A model generated the notes under the pieces. That model saw nothing but the letters and a program-made list of their open reading frames with translations. It was not told the origin of the DNA and did not search any database. Below are positions 1-12,887 of a stretch of DNA of 64,000 bases, one piece after another. The first letter of the stretch is position 1. The number at the start of each line of letters is the position of its first letter. Source of the stretch: Acanthacorydalis orientalis (taxonomy: Eukaryota; Arthropoda; Insecta; Megaloptera; Corydalidae); NCBI GenBank assembly GCA_034766995.1, contig CM068322.1:6821589-6885588 (forward strand), in the 5' to 3' direction. Made by a program: the position numbers and the translations under genes.

Positions 1-194
1 CACGTATGCAAAATACCTATATATGTTAACAGTTCTTGTTCCCAGATGTTTGCTTCAGCGTGTTCAGCTATATCGTAAACTTTTAGACGATTATTTGCAT
101 GTTGAACTAAATCGTATTTACATTTGCTATAAATTATTGGGGTTCCCGATGTAATTATGCACAGCACTCACGCATATTTTCACTTATGCATACG

Positions 195-195
<1 letters not shown>

Positions 196-266
<71 letters not shown>
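196..266. repeat. (TA)n-(TG)n microsatellite
   Basis: An uninterrupted AT-dinucleotide run is followed by a TG run. The short Tyr/Ile-rich reading frame across it is a translation artefact of the repeat. Confidence 0.95.
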
Positions 267-994
267 AACTGATAGTTGCAAATTTCTGTCTGATTGTTTT
301 ATTATAAAAATTATAACTTCATTTGTAAACAAAATGATTTAACCAATTAAATAAGTTCCATTATTTTTCATAATATTTTTTTCAATCTTCTCCCAGAATT
401 TATATTCTTAGGTACTTTGCGGGACATGGTGCTATATGGACAGACTGTATATTCGGAAGAGTGAACATGGTTATTGAAGAAGAATGAAAATACGTTTTTG
501 AGTATTAAAAATATACACTTTTCATTGATACTTATAAAATAAAAACATTACCATTATGAATAAAATTATAGTGAGAAGATACTCTTTTTCATACTTCTTT
601 TTTTAATTGACCTAAATAATTAACCAAGAATACATCGAATTCGTCGGTATCTTTCATAACCGGCTTGTTTTGGTTATGATATTTATTGGAACCTCCAGCC
701 TATTTAACTTGAGCAAATCAATGTATTAATTTGATTCAGTAGTACACAATTTAACAAATTAAAAGTTCTGGATATTCTGGACTATTTTCGTACTGAGATA
801 TGTATTTTAATTTTCTAGTAGAAACATTTTCATTATATAATTTTGTCTACTTCTAATTCAAGTAATAAATCCAGTAAACATTACTTTTTATTGAGAATCA
901 ACTATAAATTGTTCGTTTGGAAAGTTTAACTTTTATCCCGAAAAGTTATTTGGCGTCTTGTTTTCATACTTGCATTCATTCAGAATTTAGATAA
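267..994. other. AT-rich stretch, no gene seen
   Basis: No coding similarity or convincing open frame. A 14-bp string at about 437-450 (TGGACAGACTGTAT) recurs beside the decayed mariner at about 34,855-34,868, so a terminal scrap of a related element is possible but unproven. Confidence 0.5.
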
Positions 995-996
995 TA

Positions 997-2202
997 CGAG
1001 GGTGGTCCCAGAAGTACCCGACCCAACAAAGAAAACACAGAAATTTTGTAAAAAAAAATATTTATTTTTCAACATAATCTCCTTTCAGCTCTATACACTT
1101 TTCCCAGCGATGTTCAATAAGTTCGATACCCTTTTTATAATAAGAACTGTCTTGCTCCTCAAAATACCCATTAACTGCCGACATCACTTCTTCATCGTTG
1201 GGGAATCATTGACCACTGAGCCATTTTTTCAAGTTTGGGAACAGAAAATAATCCGAGAGGGCTAAATCTGGCGAATAGGGTGCATGAGGTAGCAATTCAA
1301 ACTTTAATTCATTAATTTTGGCCATTGCAATAACGGATTTGTGAGCTGGTGTATTGTCTTGATAAAACAACACTTTCTTCTTAGCCAAATGCGGCCGTTT
1401 TTGCTTGATTTCTTCGCTCAAACGTTGTAATAAGTTCGCATAATACTCGCCGTTGATAGGTTTTCCTTTTTCAAGATAGTCAATCAAAATTATCCCACGC
1501 GCATTCCAAAAAACCGACGCCATGACCTTGCCTGCAGATGAAACGGTCTTCGCCTTCTTTGGAGCCGGTTCTCCCTTTTCAGTCCATTGTTTTGATTGTT
1601 CTTTTGTCTCGGGTGTGAAGTGATGAACCCATGTTTCATCCATGGTTATGAAACGGCGCAAAAATGCTGCTTTGTTGCTGTGAAACTTCGCTAAACACTC
1701 AATTGAAACATCTTCACGACACTGTTTTTGCTCGAGTGTGAGCAAACGCGGCACCCATCTTGCACACAGCTTTCTCATGTCCAAATTTTCAGATAATATG
1801 CGATGTACCGCACTTTTTGAAATGCCTACTATGTCTGCTAGCTCGCGCACTTTCAGTCGACGATCATCCAGTACCGCTTTGTGGATTTTCTTCACCATTT
1901 CTAGAGTCGTCACCTCATTTGGTCGACCACTGCGATGCTCGTCTTGGCAGCTTTTATATTGGTTGGGCTGGGGCCTTTCAAATAAAAGTATTGTATCGCG
2001 TAACGATGAGAAATTTTCTCCATTTTCACAAATTCACTGAAAACGTTCACTATTGATGGCTGCCAAACAAATACTAAACAACGTGGCGTCCTCAAACTTG
2101 AAACATATGCTTTATAGACTGTGCACTTTCTAATACAGTGATATTTTTCAAACAACTACCGCCATCTTTAGGTCAGGCCGGGTACTTCTGGGACCACCGT
2201 CG
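997..2202 (-). mobile_element. mariner (DD34D) element with both TIRs
   Basis: Full-span Tc1/mariner-superfamily DNA transposon, about 1.2 kb, which is a normal mariner length. The left end reads CGAGGGTGGTCCCAGAAGTA and the reverse complement of the right end reads CGACGGTGGTCCCAGAAGTA. The match continues to about 27 bp with two mismatches. A TA dinucleotide flanks each side (995-996 and 2203-2204), as expected for mariner target-site duplication. The transposase lies on the minus strand and is broken (see its entry). The near-identical TIRs and mostly readable protein suggest a fairly recent insertion. The copy is non-autonomous but its ends could still be substrates for a transposase supplied elsewhere. 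Confidence 0.95.
1062..2023 (-). pseudogene. mariner transposase, internal deletion and premature stop
   Basis: Cut-and-paste transposase of the mariner family. The start chosen is the ATG at 2021-2023, which begins MEKISHRYAIQYFY and is followed by the conserved stretch GPSPTNIKA. Near 1,940-1,950 the helix-turn-helix linker is missing: about 28 residues are lost and the frame shifts, and the sequence resumes at RSGRPNEVTT. The second part is readable: HTH-like VRELADIVGISKSAVHRIL, linker WVPRLLT, first catalytic Asp in MDETWVHHF, second in YQDNTPAH, third in PDLALSDYF. There are 34 residues between the second and third Asp, which is the mariner DD34D signature. A TGA at about 1,206 interrupts the C-terminus after KKWLSGQ, and the same frame then continues through NDEEVMSAVNGYF to the natural end KGDYVEK. 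One residue is unusual: Leu replaces the common Pro in LALSD. It cannot make active transposase. Confidence 0.93.
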
Positions 2203-2204
2203 TA

Positions 2205-2483
2205 AACTATAATTAATTTTATAATATTATATTCGTTAAACAAAATGTTTACTTAAAGTTAGAAATATATGTCATAGATAATATATTTCAAAGATTATTG
2301 TTAAATATTAAATTTTTTAACGCAAAAATGATATACCTTTCTCACTACTGAATAATTTTGAGATTACAATAGATGCAAATAACTGAATAAGTACGTTAAC
2401 TTATAGTTGATTGCACTGTTTGTTTTTCAACAGTAAATATAATGTATTTGTATTCGAAATCTCTCCATCTCTTTCTCCCTCTT

Positions 2484-2544
<61 letters not shown>

Positions 2545-2907
2545 TCTATAGTTTGTATACAAAGATGCTTTTTATATACTACTCTTATTCACTAGTACTT
2601 TTTATTGTTTGCTACAAAAAATATTTGTTATTAATGAAACGTTTTCTATTTTTAGAAATTTAAATAATATAATCTATTGACAATACAAATAGTTCGTGCT
2701 CATTTTCAATAATTAGTAACTTAATAGAAACGAATTAAACAAACAAAAGAAATTTAATACTTAATAATAGTTACCAACATAATTTTTTGGATAATATATA
2801 ATCTCATGTATTTGTAACAGTATTGTCATAATTAGATGACTGAAAGTCCATTCATTGGAAATCAAAGAGGAATTTTGTGATCAACTTACATATATACATA
2901 CACACAC

Positions 2908-2947
<40 letters not shown>

Positions 2948-5640
2948 TCATACATATATCTTCATTATAGAACAGAGAGCAATTAATCTATTAGTAAATA
3001 TGTGATTGTGGTATAAACTCTGCTTAGTATTGTTCATAATTTTAAAAACGGTATTGATTATATTCTGTTTTACATCGGTTGTTTATTATAGCTTTCATTC
3101 TTTTAATTCCTCTGAATTGGAAAATTACTGTTCAATTAACATTTAACACAATAGTTAGTAGTATTTTTGCAATTATAATTTATGGACCTGTATTTTCAGT
3201 AATATATATATATATATATATATATATTTGGATATATGAACTAATATACATATGTGTATGTATATATGCACAATGAATTATATAACTTTTTAGTACAATG
3301 CACACATTCTGTTTATTTGACGTAACAGTAAATACGAATCATGACAATAGCAAACAGAGTGGATAGAGAATGAATAACATAGAGCCACAGGTAGTAAATA
3401 CGTAAAATAAACTTTATATACAGTAGAGGATCTTCTGTTTTACGCTTAAATAATGCTTCACAGGGCAATAGGCAAACATGAGACAGCAGCAGCGATGGCA
3501 ATTGAAACAACGGTCCAATTGAAGCTTGATTGTATTAGGTTTTCACGTTTATTTGTTAGAAAATTTTATCGATTTTAAAATGAATCCGATGCGAGCTTCA
3601 AGTGGAGCTTGAAGATTTGCTCGTAGTTCCGTGAACTATTGAATTATGTATATAGATGTACACGTTTATATACATATATGTTTGAGCTTTACTGGACAAT
3701 ATATGACTGCACTTAGTATAATAATAAGATGAGAGTTGGTAACTTTACAAGTATTTTTGTAACCAAGCAGTCTATTTATTTTATAGAGAGGAATAGATTT
3801 ATTTGTTAATAAAGGAAATATTTGAAAACATTCTTAAGTACTTATTCAGAGATACAAAACTAGAAATAATGCATCGAAAATTCAAAATTCATGAATATAT
3901 GCACTTTTAAAATAGTAAAGAAGTTAGAAGTAACAAATATTGTAGTAAGCATCCTAAATTTGGATTCAGAAATAATTATTTCTACTTCGATGATCACTTC
4001 GGCTACATTTATTACTATTATTATTTATTATTACAGTATATGAGGACGTGAAGTTGATTTTATGAGTTTATTTACGCGAAAAAAACTTTTTTAAATTTAG
4101 AATATTTTATTTGTTGATACAAATTAATAAATGATATCCAACTATAAATAAAATATTTAAAAACGTATTTGTGAAAATTAATATTGTCGTGTTAATTGCG
4201 ATGTTAAATAAATTTTTTTTGGTATTAAATGTGATAGCACTACAAAAACATTCGGTACTTATTTATAAGTTTACAGATTAATATTCGTAATGTACCAAAA
4301 TTTTATTAGAATGTAATACAAAGAAAGATTAATTGGGAGAAAACATAAGTTACGAATGCAAAAATAGAAATTTTCAATGCGTTCGTTATCAGCTCTTTTT
4401 GATGTTCCTACATTTTTACATCAAATATATAATAAATTTATCTTAAATTGTACTAGGAGTCTTTATGAACTTTTACATACACTTTGGGTATAAAGTTTTC
4501 ACACAAAAAATTAAACATTGCCATTTTCAATGTTTTTTTGCTACTATATTCGATAGTATGATATTTTTGTATGAAAGTGCATGCAAAAAGTAAAAAGTTA
4601 ACATCTATTTTTTTTAAATGGCATAGCAAAGTAATTTCAAAATTTATATATAATTTTATTATAAAGAAGAAATAATAACTTTCCATATATTTTTAACTTC
4701 TTAGTATTTTTATAGTAATCTTTACATTCTTAAGTAATTAAACAATATAATTAATTATAAAAAGAAAATGCTAATTATAAAATGAATTCAAAATCATATA
4801 TATGTATTATATATTAATGCAAAGATTGGCACAATTAGTTAAAATCTGTTCTTCAAATAGGCTTTTGTGCAATGGCCTACATTTTAAGTCTGGTTCTATA
4901 GAAAAATATTGAGGAGTTCAAATTTATAACGATCAAAATGGGATTGTTTAGTTTCAAAAATAGTTTATAAGGAACAAACCTTATGGAGCTGTTAGTACAA
5001 GAACTTAATAAACACTCTTTTTGGATCCACAAAGGTGTTTGTTTCATTGAACAGTTCTGGATAACTCGTGATGCTCTTTTTCTCAACACAGTGTAAATGA
5101 ATATAAATTATAATTCCGATTAGATAAATGATGTTATTAAATTATTAAAAAATGTACATTTACGGCTGCTATTTTAAGAATGTGTTGGAAATAAAAATTG
5201 TCAGGACTGATTTAGTCACTAATTATGATATATTAATTATTTAAAGTTAATTCAAATAATATCCGTTTACCCGTTTGACGCTCATTAGAAAAAATATTTA
5301 TTTTCTTCTCAATTTTCCATCAAGACAGTGAATAGAGATGTACTTCACATCTATCAGCAATATTTTAAAAAAGTATCCTGACAATTTTATTAAATTGGGG
5401 TGAGTGGTTTTTGACTTATTAGATTATAAACATGTCCCATCTAAAATCACACTACTAATGTCCAGTAGACCTAGCGAATACGCAGACTGAGTGTCGTGTA
5501 TGGAATCATGACTTATATTTCAATAAGAGATCGTTGGGTAGTTGTGAATCTACGATAGTAAGACAGTAAAGTGAAAAGCCATTGGACAAATGAGATCTAG
5601 TATAGAATAAGCGCATACATACAGTTACGAGTATTTATAC
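2205..5640. other. AT-rich noncoding stretch with microsatellites
   Basis: Holds short TA-rich microsatellites (about 2,909-2,945 and 3,200-3,228) and a slightly GC-richer patch near 3,300-3,560. The 65-residue minus-strand frame in that patch resembles nothing I recognise. A small inverted repeat (CTTCAAG/CTTGAAG) lies near 3,597-3,615. No gene is supported. Confidence 0.5.
2483..2542. repeat. (CT)n-(TA)n microsatellite
   Basis: A run of CT dinucleotides passes directly into TA dinucleotides. Short frames over it are artefacts. Confidence 0.95.
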
Positions 5641-5641
5641 A

Positions 5642-5642
5642 T

Positions 5643-5721
<79 letters not shown>

Positions 5722-5733
5722 CATGTATGCATG
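5642..5733. repeat. (AC)n-(AT)n microsatellite with GTATGCAT tail
   Basis: A short AC run is followed by about 65 bp of AT repeat and then two copies of a GTATGCAT-type unit. Confidence 0.95.
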
Positions 5734-6065
5734 GCAGAGAAATAAGTATAGAGAAGGAGAGATAGAGATAATTTTTAAATCGATTTCATTATTTTTACAT
5801 CTGAAAATAGTGTTCTAGAAATATATAATGTACTAAGTCAATCATAAATATCGAGATTGATAAAATAGATGTATCTATTTTAAAATATTGATTAATTCAG
5901 TTTCTTGTCGGAACTTATTGCAAATAATACAAAGCAAAAATAGAAAACTCTATTCTTTTCTACTGTCATTGTAAATGTAAATATAATAAATGAGATGCAT
6001 CGATAGATTGAAAATAAATACAATATTATATAAATAAAAATTGAATACAATTTTCATTATATGTA

Positions 6066-6067
<2 letters not shown>

Positions 6068-6105
<38 letters not shown>
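6068..6105. repeat. (TA)n microsatellite
   Basis: Pure TA-dinucleotide run. Confidence 0.95.
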
Positions 6106-6108
<3 letters not shown>

Positions 6109-6299
6109 CACATACACGAAAACGTAATGAAGAATCAAGATTTTTGCCACACTGTGAAGAATATTTGCAAAGAACTTTGCAACTCTTAACTAAAAAAAAA
6201 GTTAAAACGAATAAAAACAAATCGTAAAATAATGTAAGCTGAAAAGGAAGAGGAAAAAACGAAAAGAGGACGTATTTATGTTGAAAAATAAGAATATTT

Positions 6300-6620
6300 A
6301 TTCTTATCGCGGCGCTGGCCTGCCGTTGTACAACATTCTAAACGACCAAGGAGTTTTGAGAACGCGGCCAACAGCGCTTTCCCACTTTTACAATACTGTT
6401 TATCATTATGACGCGTAGCGTACGGGAAGAGTATGAGGCAGACGCATGTTCTCGACTTGTGAAATATAACGACGTTAGTGTCATATTACCGAAAACAGAG
6501 CTGATACGTGGCCTTTTCTTCACTGTCTTTCTTTCTATTCGTCTTAAAATGAAAAAAAATACCATCCCGGCGGTAATAAAATATGCACCACAAGCTAGAG
6601 AATATATAAAATGTGGAAAT
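6300..6620. other. GC-richer patch of unknown identity
   Basis: Much richer in CpG (GCGGCGCTGG, GACGCGTAGCGTACG) than the AT-rich surroundings. Two overlapping 75-residue frames, one per strand, show no family signature. The patch could be a repeat remnant, a promoter or an exon fragment. I do not recognise it. Confidence 0.3.
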
Positions 6621-6870
6621 GAACATATGCTATGATAAGTATGTCTCTCTGTGTGTGAATTGATGAAAGCAATTTTAATTTTTTTTGATCATAGTGGATC
6701 GTCAATACTTCAAACATTACTGGAAAATGTTTCAGTGAAAAGCAGATTGGCAATCTTACAGGAAAAATAAAAGAATATTTCTTTAGTTGGATATGGAGAT
6801 AGAACTCTGAACTCGATAATATTTGATTATGTCATTGAAAATTCTAACGAATTTTATAAAAAGTTTTTGC

Positions 6871-6872
<2 letters not shown>

Positions 6873-6928
<56 letters not shown>

Positions 6929-6938
6929 CTGTGTGTGT
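6873..6938. repeat. (AT)n-(GT)n microsatellite
   Basis: AT dinucleotides pass into GT dinucleotides. Frames on both strands across it are repeat artefacts. Confidence 0.95.
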
Positions 6939-7059
6939 GAAATGCTGAAAATATGTCCATACAGAAAGAACAATTTTAGACGTAATTTAAATTTTATGCT
7001 CGGTACAGAAAATAGATTAAAAATTTCCACAAATGAAATTTTCTCTTCAAAAACCCACA

Positions 7060-7260
7060 AACATTTCTAATCAAAAATATGTCATAATCAAATAATTCAG
7101 TAATGAAGTACTCTTTGTACCTTAGAGCTTTGAGTATAATATGGCATCGATAACGAAATGCTCATAACAAACAATCAAAATAATCAAATATTAAAAAAAA
7201 TAAGTCGGAAACTCTTTTTGATTTGTGGGAAAATTCATTGTGAGTTTAGCCACATACCTT
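7060..7260. repeat. degenerate copy of the foldback (MITE-like) repeat
   Basis: The left arm resembles TCTAATCAAAAATRTGTC. The right arm (about 7,142-7,250) contains ATGGCATCGATAACGAAATG, CTCATAACAAACAATCA and a GTGGGAAAATTCATTGTG outer segment. These align by eye with the copies at 45.4 kb and 57.8 kb. It is heavily mutated. Confidence 0.5.
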
Positions 7261-7579
7261 AACTATTTTGAATTGTACAGATATTTTGAAGTTATAATTA
7301 AAGTAACTTAAAATATAAAAGATAAGTATTCTTTTGTGGTGAGTTGTGCTGGCTTAATACAGGTAGAACATTAATATCAATAATCGTATTTTTTTTATTA
7401 AAAAGTACACAACTTAATTTGTTCTCTGTCTTCTCTATTTACAGCTATTTTTTAAAATAAACTTGGCACAAAATTAATACAAATTGTAAAAAAGTATTTT
7501 GAGAAAATGCAGTTAAAAACGCTTATAATTTAATAATTCTTAAATCCCTCTTTCCAGGTCTTCCTCCAACCCCTCTTTA

Positions 7580-7582
<3 letters not shown>

Positions 7583-7649
<67 letters not shown>

Positions 7650-7652
7650 CAT
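7583..7652. repeat. (TA)n microsatellite with one TATG interruption
   Basis: Long TA-dinucleotide array. Confidence 0.95.
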
Positions 7653-7654
7653 AC

Positions 7655-8500
7655 ATTTCGGAATTATGTACGTATTAAGGAATATTGACGTATTAAGGTC
7701 TAAAGGTTTCGACTTGACAATGTTTGAGTAAGAATTAATTAATATTTCTATCATTGAATATATTATCAGTGCTACGTTACGTTTTATTTTTTTTTTTATG
7801 CGTTTGATTGTAATCTGGCTACAGAATAATCACATCTAGTCTTTTAAATTTTTAAAAATGTTTAAAATCAACTACCAAATGATAATTAAATTTCTGCGAA
7901 AATGAGATAAAATTCCAACGGAGATTAAACGGAAATTTGTTCTTGTATATGTAAACTCTTCCAATTCGTACTCAACGGCAAAAGACGGTCATAACTATTT
8001 TGTTAAGGAAGTAAATCTTTTAAAAGCAATCTAAATGATGATAACTGTCGATAAGCTATTGGAAGCTATCCCTCTCGCATTAATATATTTATTGAAGACA
8101 AATTTATTACAAGATAGAAAAATAGAAATCAAAAAAATTAAAAACAACTATGATATAAATTTTGTATGAATGTTTAAGAATAAATACGGAAATTGTAAGA
8201 TTGTTTCCTGAACTTCCGTGTACTCTTCAAAAGGAACAGATGATTAAATATTTTACTGAATTTTTAATTGTCTTCGAAGGACAAGGGATAAAATAATTTC
8301 ACTATTGTTATGAGAGATAAAACAATGTTTTTTTTACTATGATTAAAATTTAAATACTGAATCAGTCTAGTGTAGTTATTTGGGATTAATAAACAACAAC
8401 TTTACTAACAAGAAGAAAAATATGACACGATACCAAAAATAGATTCTAGCCAGTATTTATTGTAATTTATAAATAATTTTGTTAATCGATTTCGAGGATC
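7655..8500. other. AT-rich stretch, no gene seen
   Basis: No family signature, no structured repeat and no convincing open frame on either strand. Confidence 0.5.
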
Positions 8501-8506
8501 AAAAAT

Positions 8507-8696
8507 ATGAGCATCACACGAGAATATTACACGATTTTAATGTGGCGTCTGAGGGACATGTTCAAAGAAAAACACGGAAGAAAGCTTTCTCGAGATATTT
8601 TTCAATATAAAAACGTGCCAGTACACCCTTAAATCGTCGGGAAGGTGAATAATATAAAATTTGGATTTCAAATAATACATCACCAATCTTATAACT
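8507..8696 (+). pseudogene. mariner/Tc1 transposase fragment
   Basis: Translating from 8,507 gives ITREYYTILMWRLRDMFKEK, then RKLSRDIFQYKNVPVHP, a stop, and IVGKVNNIKFGF. This matches the block around the second catalytic Asp of mariner/Tc1 transposases. That block normally reads REYY..LL..L, then a K-x-L-S-R linker, then F-[HQ]-Q-D-N-A-P-[AV]-H. Lys stands where the catalytic Asp should be. Only about 60 residues remain and no TIRs are recognisable. It is clearly inactive and old. Confidence 0.6.
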
Positions 8697-8894
8697 AGTG
8701 TTTCTGTTTGAGAAAAAAGTTAGATTTGTTTTATTCATTTCTCCAAAAATTTATTTCTTGGAAATTAATATCGAAATTATTCTTGTTTTTATTGTAATTA
8801 AAGAAGAAATAAATGAAAGAAAAAACAATAACGTCATATCTATAAATTTTTACAAAATCGCACTTGCGCAGAAAAAAAAATATTTTTAAACTAA

Positions 8895-9311
8895 ATTGAA
8901 AAAAATGAAATTTACAAAATTGCTAAAGAAATGTTAAATAGATTATTTGCTAGTTGTGAACAGTTTGATACTGAAGGAGAGGATTTTACTGAAGTTCCAA
9001 TCGATGGAAATGAAGAATTGTCTTTTCAAGAACAATTAAATTTATCTATAACAGAAAGTATGAGAAAAGGGAAACCTAGTGTAACTGAAAAATATCAGAC
9101 TATTCAACAAGAATTTCATATATTTCAAACAACTGGTACAAGAATAACAAATTTAGAACTACTTAGAGATGCTTTTTTCACAATAAAGTCTATGTCTACA
9201 CAAAATAAACGTAATTTTTCTGTTGCTAACAATTTTGTTACGAAGAAGAAAATTCGATTGCCAAATACTACTTGAGATTTGTTGTTTTTTGAAAAATTAT
9301 TTCAAAGTTGA
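8895..9311 (+). pseudogene. hAT transposase C-terminal fragment
   Basis: The frame is open from 8,895, with a Met at 8,931, to a TGA at 9,273-9,275. In the same frame DLLFFEKLFQS follows that stop. The C-terminal part reads EFHIFQTTGTRITNLELLRD, then KSMSTQNKRNFSVANNFVTK and KKIRLPNTT. This follows the hAT dimerisation-domain pattern: a NLELL block, then a T-S-x-x-x-E-R-x-F-S-x-A-x-x-x-x-T-x-x-R-x-R-L block, then D-x-L-x-F-L. The N-terminal zinc finger and the RNase-H core are absent, so this is a tail of about 140 residues of a protein that is usually over 550. The TGA probably arose from a CGA/TTGAGA-type codon. The 114-residue ATG frame should not be read as a host gene. Confidence 0.72.
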
Positions 9312-10475
9312 ACAATAAACGCATTAAAGTTTGTTTTGTAATCATTTTTATATTTGTGTTAAAATAATAAATAAAATATATGTATTCAGTATTAAACAAT
9401 GACATTCCATTGTTATATAACCTTCTAAACTAAATTTAGCCGGAAAATGTTATATATTATATGAGAATTCACGAGATTCCTCGAGAAAAGAAGGTAAATT
9501 TTCTTTTCTCGAGAAATGATAACTATAGATAAATCTTAAACACTACTTATAACCCATACCTGGATCCATAGAGTCATTAATTATTATTCTCAGAATAGAT
9601 ATACAAGTGTGTGAAAAAAATAAGAGCGATAAATGAATGACTTTCCAGTGTTAACCTAATTTTAAAGATACAAGTTAATAAATTTTTATATGATATATGG
9701 ATTTTAATTAAATGTAAATACTTATTGAAATGCAAAAATAATTTATTGAAAATATTTTCTTCAATTTTCTTCCTGTTATAATCATGAAATCAGAAACTTT
9801 TGAGCCTTAACCCTTTAATATACGTACTAATAATTGGATTTTTGCTTAAAATGAATCTTCAAATATTATGTTATAACGAAGAATATCATATTCAAGATTA
9901 ATATTAATTCCAAATGAAATTCCATGAAGTTTTACTATTAAAATTTTTCACAACTGTCAAAGTAAAGACAACAATACACCAATTTAGATTTGTTATTATT
10001 TTTCAATAAGTCATACAGTTCATTGAGGTATTTTTCATTAGTAATAATTTTTAACCGAATAAAATATTCTTAATTTATTTAAAATTTGTTTCGTTTTTGT
10101 AATCGCACTATAATGTTTAATGAATTTGTAAGATAAATCACTTTCTTTTCACAGAGATGAAAATAAAGACTTCTCGATAACGCTTTCTTAGTGAATGAAC
10201 TTCTTTTTTGGGAGGTTGTTTTTGAACTCATGGCATGGTTATCCGGAAATACTTGATAATGGAACGTAATAGATACTGGCGTGAGACAGCATCACTTTTA
10301 TTCTTAACTATTTAATAAAACTAACACTCAAGTATGTCGTGTTTTTAATTTTAATATATCTTGTTATTTTTTACACCGTTCTGCTCTTAAGTGTCTGTAA
10401 GAGAAATACTTTCCAGAGGTATTATGTAACGTTCAAATTTAATAAAAGCGGGGCAGCAAGCATCGACATCAGTCG
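9312..10475. other. AT-rich stretch after the hAT fragment
   Basis: Contains a strong hairpin at 9,480-9,513 (separate entry). Otherwise no recognisable feature or convincing open frame. Confidence 0.5.
9480..9513. repeat. perfect 13-bp inverted repeat
   Basis: The arms CTCGAGAAAAGAA (9,480-9,492) and TTCTTTTCTCGAG (9,501-9,513) are exact complements around the 8-bp spacer GGTAAATT. It lies about 170 bp past the hAT fragment, so a subterminal or terminal piece of that element is possible. It is not a bacterial-type terminator. Confidence 0.85.
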
Positions 10476-10860
10476 ACACGATTCGCCAACGTGAGACCTA
10501 ACAGACACAAGGAGTTTCTCTGTTATGCACATTCTCTTTAATACCATCCGGAGCGTTATAGATTAGCCAACGAAACTATTTATAGTTACAAAGTGGTAAC
10601 TACACATAACTAACAAGGCATGCCGCTGGCAACAACACATAACTATCAAAGAGCCACTAAAGCCAACGAGGCTTAACCCCATTATAGCCCTTATTAGCAA
10701 TAGCTCGCAGATAAAATTGAGTGTTGTTTCACAAGTTGCGATCGAAGATGGGTTTTGTGTACGCGGTGGCGCCACAAGGCGGGATCAATGAAGTGCAACG
10801 ATCGGGTGACACGCTCACTCGGTTGACTTGCGACGTCGGGATCGCTTTCATCAGATATTT
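10476..10860. other. GC-richer unique patch
   Basis: Base composition and CpG density are clearly above the flanks (for example TGGCGCCACAAGGCGG, GTCGACACGATTCGCC, CTTGCGACGTCGGGATCG). The two 70-77 residue frames, one per strand, have no recognisable domain. The patch may be a regulatory region, an old retroelement piece or a 5' exon. It ends directly at a (TA)n tract. Confidence 0.3.
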
Positions 10861-10866
10861 ACAAAA

Positions 10867-10867
<1 letters not shown>

Positions 10868-10920
<53 letters not shown>

Positions 10921-10935
10921 GTGTATGTGTGTCCG
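10868..10935. repeat. (TA)n-(TG)n microsatellite
   Basis: About 50 bp of TA repeat followed by TGTGTATGTGTG. Confidence 0.95.
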
Positions 10936-11310
10936 AATTTATATGTTTGTGTGAATGAACAATAAATAGATCTACATTATGTGCGTGTCCCTATTGGTGA
11001 TACGTCTACATATAACAGTGTCTGCGTGTGTGTTAGCCCAGTGGCTCACGACGCTTTGCTGCTGCATTGCACGCTACAAGCAAGAGTTAGTACTGCCAGC
11101 TCCGACGTCTAGCTCCGAGGGAGCTAATGACGCGTGGTGTTTTTATTTATTCGTCGTTGTTCTTTTTTTCCCTTGTCGAGAGCTTGCCTGATCAAGAAGC
11201 ATGAAAACATGGTAGTTAGGAAACGATACTGTGGATACGATACGTATAAATCTTTTTTAGATGACGACACGTTTCTTACAAGGGAAAGTGGGAAAAAACT
11301 ATCAAAACAA

Positions 11311-11835
<525 letters not shown>

Positions 11836-11902
<67 letters not shown>

Positions 11903-11918
11903 GTATATATATATATAT
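11836..11918. repeat. (TA)n microsatellite with TATACATA/TACGTA interruptions
   Basis: TA array with point interruptions. Confidence 0.95.
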
Positions 11919-12087
11919 TACTAAATTGTATTATAAAATTTTCATTTTGGTTCAAAGAAAATATAAATAATTTCTAAAAAATTTCATTGTTAAATTCTAT
12001 GAAAAAGTTGAGGTTAAATAATTTATTAAAAATAGTAAATATTGTTTTTATTTATTGCATTTTTCATATTAATATATTTCTTTAAAA

Positions 12088-12102
12088 CACACACACACTT
12101 AA

Positions 12103-12168
<66 letters not shown>
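12088..12168. repeat. (AC)n-(AT)n microsatellite
   Basis: AC tract, a short linker, then about 58 bp of AT repeat. Confidence 0.95.
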
Positions 12169-12171
<3 letters not shown>

Positions 12172-12287
12172 ACATAGTACAGTAACTTTAATTTAATTAT
12201 ATATTGTTTTTGCTTGCATACCATATAACTAAATTAATCTTAACCATCCTAAGTTATTTAATTAATGTTAACTATGACTATATGACA

Positions 12288-12288
12288 G

Positions 12289-12334
<46 letters not shown>

Positions 12335-12340
12335 TGATTT

Positions 12341-12372
<32 letters not shown>
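12288..12372. repeat. (TA)n microsatellite with GATTTGGA interruption
   Basis: Two TA arrays separated by a short unique string. Confidence 0.95.
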
Positions 12373-12374
<2 letters not shown>

Positions 12375-12887
12375 AAAATCAATATTATTTCCATTGTATT
12401 AAAAGCATTTTTCCAACAGAAAAATGCGTTTAAATTATTTATTGATTTATTGTCAGTATTCTTTTTTTGCTATATTGGTTTTGAACATATTTTATGTTAT
12501 AGGGTTTTATAATAAATATTACTCAATGTAAAACTCTTCCGTTAATTATTTGTGATGCGATATGAATTTTGGATTATTTCAGGTTATGAGTTTACCAAAC
12601 CACTTTCGCAAATATTCAACATAGGAACCTTTTTTAAATTAGTATACGCCAAATTTCTAAATAAATAGTAAATCTAATTTTATTTGATAGACTGATATCT
12701 TCTTGTTATTTACATATTAAAGTTAAAACATTTCAGTACTATTATGAATTTGTCAGTAGAAATTTAACTGTAAGTTGAAATTACATAAATGTTTTTTAAA
12801 GTCGTGAACTTCACTTTCGAAATTTATTTTAAACATATTATATTAATAAGTTGACTGAAGTATGATTGGTAACATTAAGTAATGTAT

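Noticed and set aside
412..455. Terminal fragment of the 33.8-kb mariner family
   Set aside because: Only 14 bp match exactly and no inverted partner is visible, so it was not listed as a feature.
8931..9275. 114-residue ORF as a host gene
   Set aside because: Its C-terminal half matches the hAT dimerisation region and the frame continues beyond the stop, so it is a transposase remnant.
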